Source: Polyangium spumosum (lineage in GTDB: Bacteria; Myxococcota_A; Polyangia; Polyangiales; Polyangiaceae). Taken from it: 64,000 bases of DNA. Below are positions 8,586-15,919 of this stretch, in pieces. A program made the position numbers and the translations under genes. Under the pieces are notes generated by a model that had not been told where the DNA came from, made no database searches, and was given only the letters and a program-made list of their open reading frames with translations. The DNA is taken from contig NZ_WJIE01000003.1 of the NCBI RefSeq assembly GCF_009649845.1, positions 806,001 through 870,000 of the forward strand. The letters are read 5' to 3'. Position 1 is the first letter of the stretch; the number at the start of each line of letters is the position of its first letter.

Positions 8586-9746
8586 CTAGAGAACGAGGCC
8601 GATGTCGAAGGCCAGCGTGTACTGCCGCGGCATCCCCTCGAACTTGTTCACCGTGGCGTTCGGGTCGTCGTTCGGATCGGGCGTCGCGACCATCGAATCC
8701 TCGTCCTGGTTGGCCTCGGTCGGGTCGACGATGTCGGTCACGAAGTGCGCGCCGATGCGCACCATCTGGAAGCGGAACTGCAGGCCCGCGTCGATGCGGT
8801 GGCGCTGCATGCGGACCGGATCGAAGACGGCCGTGTTGTTGAAGTCCGCGCTCGTGCCGCCGCCGCAGACGGGCTGGCCGTCGCGGTAGGGTTTGTTCGG
8901 ATCGGGCGTCGCCGGCGAGTTGCCGCCCTGGTAGCCGCAGTAGTTCAGCGCGTCCGTGTTCGGCGTGAGGTCGATGAGGCCCGAGTCGCCGAAGATGTAG
9001 AGGTACGAGTAACCGAGGTACGGCGTGAGCACGACGCTGCCCGCGATCGGGATGGGCTTCGAGAGCTGCACGTCCGCGCCCGCGACCGTCATCTGGAACT
9101 CGGGGTTGCCGGTCAGCGTCGTGACCGAGCCGCCGACCGCGAGGTCCGGGAAGATCGCGGGGATGCCCGTGCGGAAGCCTTCGACCAGCGCGATGCGCAC
9201 GTCGGCGCCGAGGATGCCGATGTTCGAGTTCGCCATGAACCCGATCTTCGTGCCGAGCTCCATGCCGAGGATGCCGAGCGGCAACGAGAGCGGCGCGAAG
9301 CCGTAGCGGGTCTTCATCGAGAAGACCTGGAGGAAGCTGTCGGGCCCCGTGTTGCGCGTGGAGAAGAGCTTGTTGTTCGGGTCCTGCTTGCCTTGCGTCC
9401 CGAGCGCCCAGTATTGCGCGTTCGACGAGATGTTCGTGAACGCGCCCTCGAACGCGAGATCGAACCCGCCGTAGCCGGTCGTCCGCGCGGGGTGCATCGC
9501 CGTCGGCGCGAGCGCGAAGCCCCACTCGCCGATGAGCTTGGCGAACGCGAGATCGTCGGTGCCGCAGCGGGAGTAGCCCGACTGCGGGTTGTAGTAGAGG
9601 CCGCCTTGACCGCCCGGCGCGCGGCAATTCTCGTCCGTCACGAGGCGCGCGAGGGCGGGGTCCATCGTGTCCGCCTCTGCCTGGCGAGGCACCGCCACAG
9701 CCGCGACGAGCGCGGCTGTCGCCGCGATCCACCCGAATCGACGCAT
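8586..9746 (-). CDS. Predicted outer-membrane beta-barrel-type protein
   Basis: 386 aa with a signal peptide (IAATAALVAAVAVPRQAEA). The mature sequence is rich in alternating strands with Gly and aromatic residues (YGGFDLAFEGAFTN, TPYLGYSYLYIFG, IDAGLQFRFQMVRIGAHFVT) and ends with a strand (YTLAFDIGLVL), consistent with an outer-membrane barrel. A loop carries four Cys-Gly features (CGTDD, CGYQGG, VCGGG). No known family was recognised. The gene stands alone between a terminator and the divergent trmL gene. Confidence 0.75.
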   Translation of the reverse strand: MRRFGWIAATAALVAAVAVPRQAEADTMDPALARLVTDENCRAPGGQGGLYYNPQSGYSRCGTDDLAFAKLIGEWGFALAPTAMHPARTTGYGGFDLAFEGAFTNISSNAQYWALGTQGKQDPNNKLFSTRNTGPDSFLQVFSMKTRYGFAPLSLPLGILGMELGTKIGFMANSNIGILGADVRIALVEGFRTGIPAIFPDLAVGGSVTTLTGNPEFQMTVAGADVQLSKPIPIAGSVVLTPYLGYSYLYIFGDSGLIDLTPNTDALNYCGYQGGNSPATPDPNKPYRDGQPVCGGGTSADFNNTAVFDPVRMQRHRIDAGLQFRFQMVRIGAHFVTDIVDPTEANQDEDSMVATPDPNDDPNATVNKFEGMPRQYTLAFDIGLVL

Positions 9747-9849
9747 ACCAGGATCTCCGAGGCGCGAGGCTACGGTGGGGGCCGCTTTCCCGTCAAGGTC
9801 TCTGAGGGCGGAAGCTTGTACCTCGGGCGCATACGGCTACAAACACGCC

Positions 9850-10368
9850 GTGGCCAAGGATGGGCGCCCTCGCCTCCGCGCAACCCCCCTCGCAGAGCCC
9901 CTGCACGTCGTGCTGGTCGACCCGGAGATCCCGCAGAACACCGGCAGCATCGCGCGGCTCACGGCCGCCACGAAGAGCAAGCTGCACCTCGTCGGCAAGC
10001 TCGGCTTCCGCATCGACGAGCACGCGGTGCGCCGCGCCGGCGTCGACTACTGGCACCTCGTGGAGCTCGAACAACACCAGGACTTCGAGCACTTCCGCGC
10101 GAAGATGCCCGAGACCCGGCTCTGCCTCTTCAGCGCCGTGGGCACGAAGAGTTACCTCGACGCGGGCTTCCGGCCGGGCGACGCGCTCGTGTTCGGCAAG
10201 GAGAGCAAGGGCCTGGACGACGCGTTGCTCGAGCGCTTCCCCGACGACGTCTACGGCATCCCGACCCTCGGGCCCGTGCGCTCGCTCAACCTGGCCAACG
10301 CGGTGGGGATCGTGCTCTACGAGGCCTTGCGGCAGATCGGCGCGTTCTCGTCGACGACGCTCGGGTGA
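9850..10368 (+). CDS. trmL: tRNA (cytidine(34)-2'-O)-methyltransferase TrmL
   Basis: About 172 aa from a GTG start. TrmL is a SPOUT-class methyltransferase that 2'-O-methylates the wobble base of certain leucine tRNAs using S-adenosylmethionine. Family landmarks are present in order: HVVLVDPEIPQNTGSIARL at the start, LVFGKESKGLDDALL in the centre, and PTLGPVRSLNLANAVGIVL as the knotted SAM-binding end. The usual length is about 155-160 aa; the small excess is an N-terminal extension. The next gene starts a few bases after its stop. Confidence 0.92.
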   Translation: MAKDGRPRLRATPLAEPLHVVLVDPEIPQNTGSIARLTAATKSKLHLVGKLGFRIDEHAVRRAGVDYWHLVELEQHQDFEHFRAKMPETRLCLFSAVGTKSYLDAGFRPGDALVFGKESKGLDDALLERFPDDVYGIPTLGPVRSLNLANAVGIVLYEALRQIGAFSSTTLG

Positions 10369-10373
10369 TCGTG

Positions 10374-10826
10374 ATGATGAGACCCGCCCTGCTCTCGCTG
10401 GCCCTGCTCGTCGCCGCGGCGGGCTGCAACCGCAAGCCGGTGAACGCCACGCCCGACGGCGCCGTGCGCGAGCTCGTCGAGCGCCTGCGCCTCGTGAACG
10501 GCGATCCGGCGGCCGCGAAGGCCGCGTTCGAGCTGCTCTCCAAGCGCGCCCGCACGAACCTCGCCGAGCGAGCGCAGCGGTACAGCGCGGCGAGCGGCAA
10601 GACGATCGCGCCCGAGGCGATGATCGTGCCCTCGCGATTCGTCGTGCGTTTCGAGCCGCAGCGTTATTCGGCGCAGGTCTCCGGCAACCACGCGCTCGTC
10701 GAGATCGTCGGCCTCGGACCCGCGGACCGAGCGCATGTCGGGTGTGTGTTCGAGGAAGAGGCGTGGCGCGTGGATCTGCCGCTGCCGCCGCTGCCGCCCG
10801 TGCAGGTTCGTCCGGGAAATCCCTGA
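10374..10826 (+). CDS. Small lipoprotein of unknown function
   Basis: About 150 aa with a lipoprotein signal (SLALLVAAAGCN). The mature part has a helical segment (PDGAVRELVERLRLVNGD) and a beta-rich half (RFVVRFEPQRYSAQVSGNHA) and ends in a short Pro-rich tail. It may belong to the NTF2-like or DUF4878-like group of small lipoproteins, but that is a guess. Its start lies 5 nt after the trmL stop, so the two are one transcript that ends at the terminator just downstream. Confidence 0.75.
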   Translation: MMRPALLSLALLVAAAGCNRKPVNATPDGAVRELVERLRLVNGDPAAAKAAFELLSKRARTNLAERAQRYSAASGKTIAPEAMIVPSRFVVRFEPQRYSAQVSGNHALVEIVGLGPADRAHVGCVFEEEAWRVDLPLPPLPPVQVRPGNP

Positions 10827-10833
10827 AAAACCA

Positions 10834-10868
10834 AAGGGCCGACTCCTCCTGGAATCGGCCCCTTTTCT
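10834..10868. terminator. Intrinsic terminator between convergent genes
   Basis: An 11-bp stem with one mismatch (10836-10846 with 10851-10861, loop TCCT) is followed on the + strand by CTTTTCTTC. On the other strand it is followed by a CTTTGGTTTTTC run, so it can serve both the upstream lipoprotein gene and cdnL, which arrives from the right. Confidence 0.85.
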
Positions 10869-10921
10869 TCGGGGAACCGAGCGGGGACCCCGAAACCCCC
10901 GTGCCCGCGCGGTCCTAAAGA

Positions 10922-11428
10922 TCAGTTGGCGAGAAAGATCGCCTCGATCTCCGTCTTCACCTGTTCCTCGGTTTGACCACGAGCGATCGCGATCTCCTTG
11001 ACGATCAGCGAGCGCGCCGTGTCGAGCATGCGGCGCTCGCCAAAGGAGAGCTGCTTGTCGGTCTTCAGACGGTAGAGGTCACGCAGGACCTCGGCCACGT
11101 CGTAAATCGAACCCGTCTTGATCTTGTCCATGAAGCCGCGGTAACGGCGGTTCCAGGTCTGGTTGTCGAACGCGATCGTACGCTCACGGAGGATGTCGAA
11201 GATCTCGCGGATCTCCTGCTCCGAGATCACCTGACGAAGCCCGACGGCGCTGGCGTTGGAGACCGGCACCATGATCTTGCGGTCGGTGTCCAGGATGCGG
11301 AGAACGTAGAAGCGCTGGCGGTTCCCGGCGATGTCTTTCTCTTCGATGTTGACGACCTCAGCCACGCCCTGGGCCGGATAGACCGCCTTGTCGCCTACCT
11401 TGAACTGGATCTCCGAACGAGCCTGCAT
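10922..11428 (-). CDS. cdnL: CarD/CdnL-family RNA polymerase-binding transcription regulator
   Basis: 168 aa, close to the length of Myxococcus CdnL. The protein stabilises open promoter complexes by binding the RNA polymerase beta subunit and DNA, notably at rRNA promoters, and is essential in Myxococcus (known for the family). The N-terminal CarD_TRCF-type domain (FKVGDKAVYPAQGVAEVVNI to about residue 70) and the all-helical C-terminal domain (YDVAEVLRDLYRLKTDKQLS, ERRMLDTARSLIVKE) are both complete. No AT-hook region is attached, which distinguishes it from CarD itself. A consensus promoter lies about 300 bp upstream. Confidence 0.95.
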   Translation of the reverse strand: MQARSEIQFKVGDKAVYPAQGVAEVVNIEEKDIAGNRQRFYVLRILDTDRKIMVPVSNASAVGLRQVISEQEIREIFDILRERTIAFDNQTWNRRYRGFMDKIKTGSIYDVAEVLRDLYRLKTDKQLSFGERRMLDTARSLIVKEIAIARGQTEEQVKTEIEAIFLAN

Positions 11429-11733
11429 ACTGTCTCCTTTGCCTACCGCCCCGCCGCTTCGATCCCTTGTCCCCGCTGGGCCGAGCGAAACGATCGCTCG
11501 AGGTCGGCCAGGAACCGTTGGATCTGGTGTCTCATTCCGAAGAGCGAAGCGCCGCCGCGAAGACCACTATAAGGGCCTGGGGGATGCGGGAGATCGCAGA
11601 GCGCTGCTGGTTCGGTCACCATCGAAGACACCGCGGGGGAGCTGACGGTGGAAGGGGTTTCGGGGTTGTTGAGAGAAGTCCCCTCACGCCTCGAGATCTC
11701 GAAGCCTCGATGAGGGGTTAGTTTGCGCCAGGC
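11429..11733 (-). promoter_or_regulatory. Long 5' leader of cdnL
   Basis: If transcription starts about 7 bp after the -10 box at 11740-11745, cdnL carries an untranslated leader of roughly 300 nt. It contains a near-palindromic hairpin (11680-11717) near its 5' end and a TATAGT box around 11568-11573 that could be a second, nearer promoter. A 30-codon frame (11535-11443) ends 14 nt before cdnL but lacks a ribosome site. This is most of the 442-nt gap between ppx and cdnL; nothing else was seen there. Confidence 0.45.
11680..11717. repeat. Inverted repeat in the cdnL leader
   Basis: CCCCTCA at 11680-11686 pairs with TGAGGGG at 11711-11717. The interior around AGATCT is itself nearly palindromic (GCCTCGAGATCTCGAAGC). 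There is no T run after it on the - strand, so a simple terminator for ppx is not well supported. It would form a strong hairpin near the 5' end of the cdnL transcript. Confidence 0.6.
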
Positions 11734-11739
11734 GCGCGC

Positions 11740-11768
11740 ACTCTAGTGAGAACGCCGGGATCTGTCAA
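11740..11768 (-). promoter_or_regulatory. Consensus housekeeping promoter facing cdnL
   Basis: Read on the - strand: TTGACA (11768-11763), a spacer of exactly 17 bp, then TAGAGT (11745-11740). This is a textbook sigma-70/sigma-A arrangement, unusual to see so clearly in such GC-rich DNA. It lies just past the end of ppx and points at cdnL. Confidence 0.75.
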
Positions 11769-11870
11769 CCGAATTGGCAGTTCCGGCGTGGCTCCATACA
11801 GATATGGCAACGGTCCGGTGAAACGGCAACGGACACGCGTATGTATGAACGGCAGAGCGAGCCCTCGCCG

Positions 11871-12821
11871 CTACACCTCGCGCCCCTCCGCGAGCCGACG
11901 AGCGAGCCCCCAGCGCACGCCCCGATCCGAGACCACGAGCTCGACGCTGGAATCCACGCCGGGCGTGCCCAAAGGCCGCGCCTCGGCGGCCCACGCGAGC
12001 ACCTCCTCGACGATCACGCCCCCGGCGACGATCACGTCCGCACGCTCCGGCTTGACCGTTCGTAGACCCCGCCGCGCCTCGAGCCGCATGGCCGCGAGCG
12101 AGCCCACCGCCGAGACGACCTCGTCGCGCGACATACGCGCGCCATGGACACGCGAGGCGTCGTACGGGAACACGTCTCGCGCATAGGCCGCGAGCGTCGT
12201 CACCGTGCCCGCCACGCCGACGAGCGCGCCGCTCGGCGGAAAGCCCGCGCTCGAGAGCGCAGCCCGCACGTCCGCCCTCACCGCTTCGAGCTCCGCGGCG
12301 GTCGGCGGGTCGCTCTTCACGTGCCGCTCGGTCAGCCGCACGCTGCCGATGTCGAGGCTCGTCGCGCGGGCGAGCCCCGAGGCCGCGTCGCCCGTCACGA
12401 TCTCCGTGCTGCCGCCCCCGACGTCGAAGACCGTGACCGGCCCCGAGAGGCCGAGCCCCGAGAGCGCGCCCTCGAAGGTGAGCTCGGCCTCCTCGCGCCC
12501 GGAGACGACACGCGGCTCGACGCCGAGACGCGCCTTCGCCTCCGCGCGGAACGCGTCGCCGCCGCGCGCGTCGCGCATCGCGCTCGTGCCGACGGCCGCG
12601 ACACGCGAGACGCCGGCCGCGCGCATCGCCTCGCCGTACGCCGCGAGGCAGTCGAGCGTGCGCGTCACGGCCTCCGGGGCGAGCGCGCGCGTCGCGTCGA
12701 CCCCCTGACCGAGCCGCGTGATCGTCGCGCGCTCGAGGATCGGCACGAGCTCGCCTCCCCGCGGCTCGGCGATCAGCAAAAGGACGGAGTTCGTGCCGAT
12801 GTCGATCGCGGCGAATCGCAT
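11871..12821 (-). CDS. ppx: Ppx/GppA-family exopolyphosphatase or guanosine pentaphosphatase
   Basis: 316 aa. The family hydrolyses terminal phosphates of polyphosphate or converts pppGpp to ppGpp. The actin-like ATPase fold landmarks are present: FAAIDIGTNSVLLLI at the start, VFDVGGGSTEIVTG in the middle, and VGVAGTVTTLAAY and ADVIVAGGVIVEEVL towards the end. Length fits the short Ppx/GppA class without the C-terminal HD domain of E. coli Ppx, so which substrate is used cannot be told. It begins 37 nt after the OmpA-like lipoprotein gene, so the two likely form an operon. Confidence 0.9.
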   Translation of the reverse strand: MRFAAIDIGTNSVLLLIAEPRGGELVPILERATITRLGQGVDATRALAPEAVTRTLDCLAAYGEAMRAAGVSRVAAVGTSAMRDARGGDAFRAEAKARLGVEPRVVSGREEAELTFEGALSGLGLSGPVTVFDVGGGSTEIVTGDAASGLARATSLDIGSVRLTERHVKSDPPTAAELEAVRADVRAALSSAGFPPSGALVGVAGTVTTLAAYARDVFPYDASRVHGARMSRDEVVSAVGSLAAMRLEARRGLRTVKPERADVIVAGGVIVEEVLAWAAEARPLGTPGVDSSVELVVSDRGVRWGLARRLAEGREV

Positions 12822-12858
12822 GGAGCTCGAAGGATGGGAGGACAAACGGGGGGGTCGC

Positions 12859-13683
12859 TCAGTTCGCGAGCGTCTTGAGGTCGAGCATCTCCTCGACGTT
12901 CGGGAGCACGACGAGCTCGCAGCGGCGGTTCGCCAGCTTGTTCTCGGGCGTGTCGTTCGGCTTCACCGGGTCGGTGTCGCCGTAACCGGCGGCGCTCCAG
13001 CGCGCCGGGCTCAGGCCGCCGCCGCCCTTCTCGGTCGTCTCGATGAGGTACGCGAGCACCTCACGGGCGCGCATCACGCTGAGGCCCCAGTTGTCCTTGA
13101 AGCGGCCACCCGCGAGCTTGTCCGAGTCCGTGTGACCCGCGACCTGGAACGAGCGCTGCGAGAGGGCCGCGTCGTTGCGCACGACCTCGGCGACCTTGAG
13201 CAGGATGTCCTGCCCGTCCTTCTTCAACGTCTCCTTGCCCGGATCGAAGAGCACGTCGCCCGGGAGCTGGATGACCATGCGGTTGTTGCGCACGGTCACG
13301 TTGAGGCCGAGCTTCGTGAGGGCCTGGAGCTTCTCGCGCAGCATCTCGAAGCGCTTCTTGATCTGCTCGAGCTGCTCGGCGCGACGGCGGTACTCCTCGA
13401 GGGCCTTCGACTGCTCCTCGAGGTTCGCGTTGAGCTTCGAGATATCGACGCCGGCGTTCTTGAGCTGCTGCCTGAGCTGCTCGACCTGCGCCTTTGCATC
13501 GTCGAGCTCGCCGCGAGCCTTCTTGTTTTGCCTCTCCTGATCGGCGAGCTGGCCCTTCAAGGCCTCGATTTCACGAACTTTGGCCTGCATCTCCTCCTCG
13601 GAGTAGCCGCACCCCGCAGCGCCCGTGAAGGCGAGGAGCGCGGAACCGAGCAGGAGCCACGAGGTCGTGCGACGCATCGACAT
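12859..13683 (-). CDS. OmpA-family lipoprotein with coiled coil
   Basis: 274 aa. A lipoprotein signal ends in FTGAAGC. Residues about 30-125 form a long charged coiled coil (MQAKVREIEALKGQLADQER and the following Gln/Glu/Leu-rich stretch). An OmpA/MotB domain follows (VLFDPGKETLKKDGQDILLK, VAGHTDSDKLAGG, NRRCELVVLP). It should anchor the outer membrane to peptidoglycan, with the coiled coil bridging the periplasm. The ATG at 13683 is preferred because AGGAGGG lies about 6 nt upstream; another ATG follows at 13677. It is the first gene of the pair with ppx. Confidence 0.9.
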   Translation of the reverse strand: MSMRRTTSWLLLGSALLAFTGAAGCGYSEEEMQAKVREIEALKGQLADQERQNKKARGELDDAKAQVEQLRQQLKNAGVDISKLNANLEEQSKALEEYRRRAEQLEQIKKRFEMLREKLQALTKLGLNVTVRNNRMVIQLPGDVLFDPGKETLKKDGQDILLKVAEVVRNDAALSQRSFQVAGHTDSDKLAGGRFKDNWGLSVMRAREVLAYLIETTEKGGGGLSPARWSAAGYGDTDPVKPNDTPENKLANRRCELVVLPNVEEMLDLKTLAN

Positions 13684-13774
13684 CCTGTCCCTCCTGGACG
13701 CTTGACGGACGCCCGGACGGTAGCCGAGGTCCCCCACGCCGCACAAGGGGGGACATGCTCCCGGAGCCCCGAAG

Positions 13775-13789
13775 CACGTTCTTTACGTG
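13775..13789. repeat. Short inverted repeat upstream of the OmpA lipoprotein gene
   Basis: CACGT-N5-ACGTG lies about 90 bp upstream of the OmpA-family gene and overlaps a TTGACA box on the - strand (around 13793-13788). No convincing -10 box sits at 16-18 bp from that TTGACA, so this is only a possible operator. Confidence 0.3.
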
Positions 13790-13953
13790 ATGTCAATAGG
13801 CGACATTCGGCGACGAAAGGCGAGGTTGTAGGCGCTTGGAACCGCGAGGGACACTACACCTCATCTGTTCCTTCGTTCCGCCCTCGCAATGCTTGCAGAG
13901 CGATCTCCCTTCAACCGAAGGGGTACATCAGAGCAGGCCTTGCAAGAATTTCC

Positions 13954-13982
13954 TTGACCGTCACCATGCGTGGCAATATACG
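13954..13982 (+). promoter_or_regulatory. Promoter for the histone-H1-like gene
   Basis: TTGACC (13954-13959), a 17-bp spacer, and TATACG (13977-13982) on the + strand. A start near 13989 gives a leader of about 77 nt before the ATG at 14066. The rest of the 382-nt divergent gap (13684-14065) shows only the inverted repeat at 13775-13789. Confidence 0.6.
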
Positions 13983-14065
13983 TCGTGCAACATCTGTTGT
14001 CTCGGGGCTCGCGACTCAGGCAAATAGGCGAGAGCGAGAGCGAGGCGGCCAATCAGGAGGGTCAG

Positions 14066-14443
14066 ATGGCTGCGAAGAAGACTGCGAAGAAGCCCGCGAA
14101 GAAGGCGACCACGAAGGCCGCCACGAAGGCCACGAAGGCCACGAAGGCCGCCAAGAAGCCCGCCAAGAAGACGGCCGCCAAGAAGACGGCCGCCAAGAAG
14201 ACGGCCGCCAAGAAGACGGCCGCCAAGCGCGCCCCCGCCAAGAAGGCAGCGAAGACGGCCGCCAAGCGCGCCCCCGCGAAGAAGCGCGCCGCCGCCACGA
14301 CGAAGCGCACGGCGAAGAAGGCCACGAAGCGCGCCCCGGCCAAGAAGTCGGCCGCGCCACGGAAGGCTCGCGCCGCCAAGGCTCCCGCTCCGAAGTCCGC
14401 GCCCGCTCCGGCGCCCGTCGCGCAGAGCGACGACGAGGAATAG
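14066..14443 (+). CDS. Histone H1-like Ala/Lys/Pro-rich DNA-binding protein
   Basis: 125 aa, almost entirely Ala, Lys, Thr, Pro and Arg in AAKKT and KRAPAKK repeats, like the C-terminal tail of eukaryotic histone H1. It ends in a short acidic tail (SDDEE). Such basic proteins bind and compact DNA. AGGAGGG 4 nt before the ATG at 14066 fixes the start. A 15-bp unit coding for TAAKK is repeated three times perfectly at 14171-14215 with partial copies on each side, so copy number probably varies between strains. The gene has its own promoter and stands alone. Confidence 0.88.
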   Translation: MAAKKTAKKPAKKATTKAATKATKATKAAKKPAKKTAAKKTAAKKTAAKKTAAKRAPAKKAAKTAAKRAPAKKRAAATTKRTAKKATKRAPAKKSAAPRKARAAKAPAPKSAPAPAPVAQSDDEE

Positions 14444-14483
14444 GCCAGCCAGCCGTTTCACAACGCTCTTCGCAGTCCTCTCG

Positions 14484-14506
14484 GAGGCGGACGTCGCGTC
14501 CGCCTC
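14484..14506. repeat. Perfect stem-loop downstream of the H1-like gene
   Basis: GAGGCGGACG-TCG-CGTCCGCCTC, a perfect 10-bp stem with a 3-nt loop, 41 nt after the stop codon. No T run follows, so it may protect the 3' end or act with the later hairpin at 14597-14625. Confidence 0.55.
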
Positions 14507-14596
14507 GCGGGAGTCGGGGCCTCGAGAAACTCGAGACATGATGTGCCCCGAACAGGCTCGGATCCGTCGGACAGGACATCGAAGAGCCTCGACCGG

Positions 14597-14637
14597 ATGG
14601 ACGTCGGAACAGACCGTACGTCCATTCGTGTTTTTGT
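14597..14637 (+). terminator. Hairpin with T run ahead of the MFS gene
   Basis: ATGGACGT (14597-14604) pairs with ACGTCCAT (14618-14625), with an inner CGG/CCG pair, followed by TCGTGTTTTTGTG. It has the form of an intrinsic terminator. It lies 150 nt after the H1-like gene and only 25 nt before the MFS start, so it could end the first transcript or act as an attenuator for the transporter. Confidence 0.55.
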
Positions 14638-14662
14638 GCGCCTCTTTCCGTAGTCTCGTCCC

Positions 14663-15919
14663 GTGATCAAGAGCCCGCGCGCGATCCTCGCGCTGCTCAC
14701 GGCCCTGAACCTCCTGAACTACGTCGATCGCTTCGTCGTCACGGCCGTAGGACCACGCATCCAGGAACACCTCGGGCTCTCCGACAAGGGGCTCGGCCTC
14801 GTCACGAGCGCCTTCATGCTCGGCTACTTCGTCACGAGCCCCGTCTTCGGGTGGCTCGGCGACAGGTTCCCCCGAAAGGCGCTCATCGCCGCCGGCGTCC
14901 TCGTCTGGTCCGCAGCGACCGCGGCCTCCGGCCTCGCAGGCGCGCTCGCGTCGCTGCTCGCCGCGCGCGTCGTCGTCGGCGTGGGCGAGGCGAGCTACGC
15001 GACCCTGAGCCCCACGATCATCGACGACGTCGCGCCCATCGCGAAGAAGAACCGCTGGCTCGGCATCTTCTACGTGGCGATCCCCGCAGGCTCCGCGCTC
15101 GGCTTCATCCTCGGCGGCCTGCTCGAACAGCACTACGGCTGGCGCAACGCCTTCTACATCGCAGGTGGGCCCGGCGTGCTGCTCGCGCTCGTCGCGCTGC
15201 TCTTGCGCGAGCCGGAGCGAACGCTCGCGAAGAAGAAGGACGAGCGCGGCGTCATCACGAGCTTCGCCGAAGACACACGCGCGCTCGCGCAGAACCGCGC
15301 GTACGTGCTCACCGTCGCCGGCTACATCGCGCAGACGTTCGCGCTCGGCGGCTTCGTGCAGTGGGCCGTGCCGTTCCTCTACCGCAGGCTCTGCCTCGAT
15401 CTGCACGTCGCCGACGGCGCGTTCGGCAAGCTCACGGTGCTGACGGGCCTCGTCGGCACGGCCGTGGGCAGCCTCGTCGCGGAGCGCGTCCCCGGATCGG
15501 ATCGCGTGCGCGCGGCGCTCTGGGTCTGCGCGATCTCCTCCGCGGTGGCCACGCCGCTCGCGGTCTTCGCGATCCTCGCGCCGTCCTCGACGAGCTTCCT
15601 CGTGCTGCTCGGGCTCTGCGAGCTCGCGGTGTTCGCCAGCGTCGCGCCGACGAACCTCGCCATCCTGAAGAGCGTGCCCGAGGAGCGACGCGCGAGCGCG
15701 ATGGCGCTGTCGATCTTCCTCATCCACCTGCTCGGCGACCTGATCTCGCCGCCGATCGTCGGCGCGGTGAGCGACGCGTTCGGCGACGTGAAGGCGCAGT
15801 GCACGTCGGGCACGGGCCTCTTCTGGGGCATGCTCGTCTTGCCGATCGCGCTCGCGCTGTCCGCCGCGTTCTGGTTCGTCGGCGCGCGCCGGACCGACGA
15901 CGCTTTGACCACCAACTAA
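14663..15919 (+). CDS. MFS transporter (spinster-like)
   Basis: 418 aa from a GTG start, with about 12 hydrophobic segments. The N-terminal NLLNYVDRFVVTAVGPRIQE, GWLGDRFPRK between helices 2 and 3, and GVGEASYATLSPTIIDD match the spinster-like branch of the major facilitator superfamily. Some members move sphingolipid-type or aromatic substrates; the substrate here cannot be inferred. Its stop codon overlaps that of the convergent gene by 4 bp. A terminator-like hairpin lies just upstream. Confidence 0.88.
   Translation: MIKSPRAILALLTALNLLNYVDRFVVTAVGPRIQEHLGLSDKGLGLVTSAFMLGYFVTSPVFGWLGDRFPRKALIAAGVLVWSAATAASGLAGALASLLAARVVVGVGEASYATLSPTIIDDVAPIAKKNRWLGIFYVAIPAGSALGFILGGLLEQHYGWRNAFYIAGGPGVLLALVALLLREPERTLAKKKDERGVITSFAEDTRALAQNRAYVLTVAGYIAQTFALGGFVQWAVPFLYRRLCLDLHVADGAFGKLTVLTGLVGTAVGSLVAERVPGSDRVRAALWVCAISSAVATPLAVFAILAPSSTSFLVLLGLCELAVFASVAPTNLAILKSVPEERRASAMALSIFLIHLLGDLISPPIVGAVSDAFGDVKAQCTSGTGLFWGMLVLPIALALSAAFWFVGARRTDDALTTN

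Noticed and set aside
11443-11535. A 30-codon frame in the cdnL leader as a leader peptide
   Set aside because: It has a helical look but no ribosome site; without comparative data it cannot be called a gene.
13771-13800. TTGACA box upstream of the OmpA lipoprotein gene as a promoter
   Set aside because: At 16-18 bp downstream the sequence is TTCGGG-like, with no -10 box.
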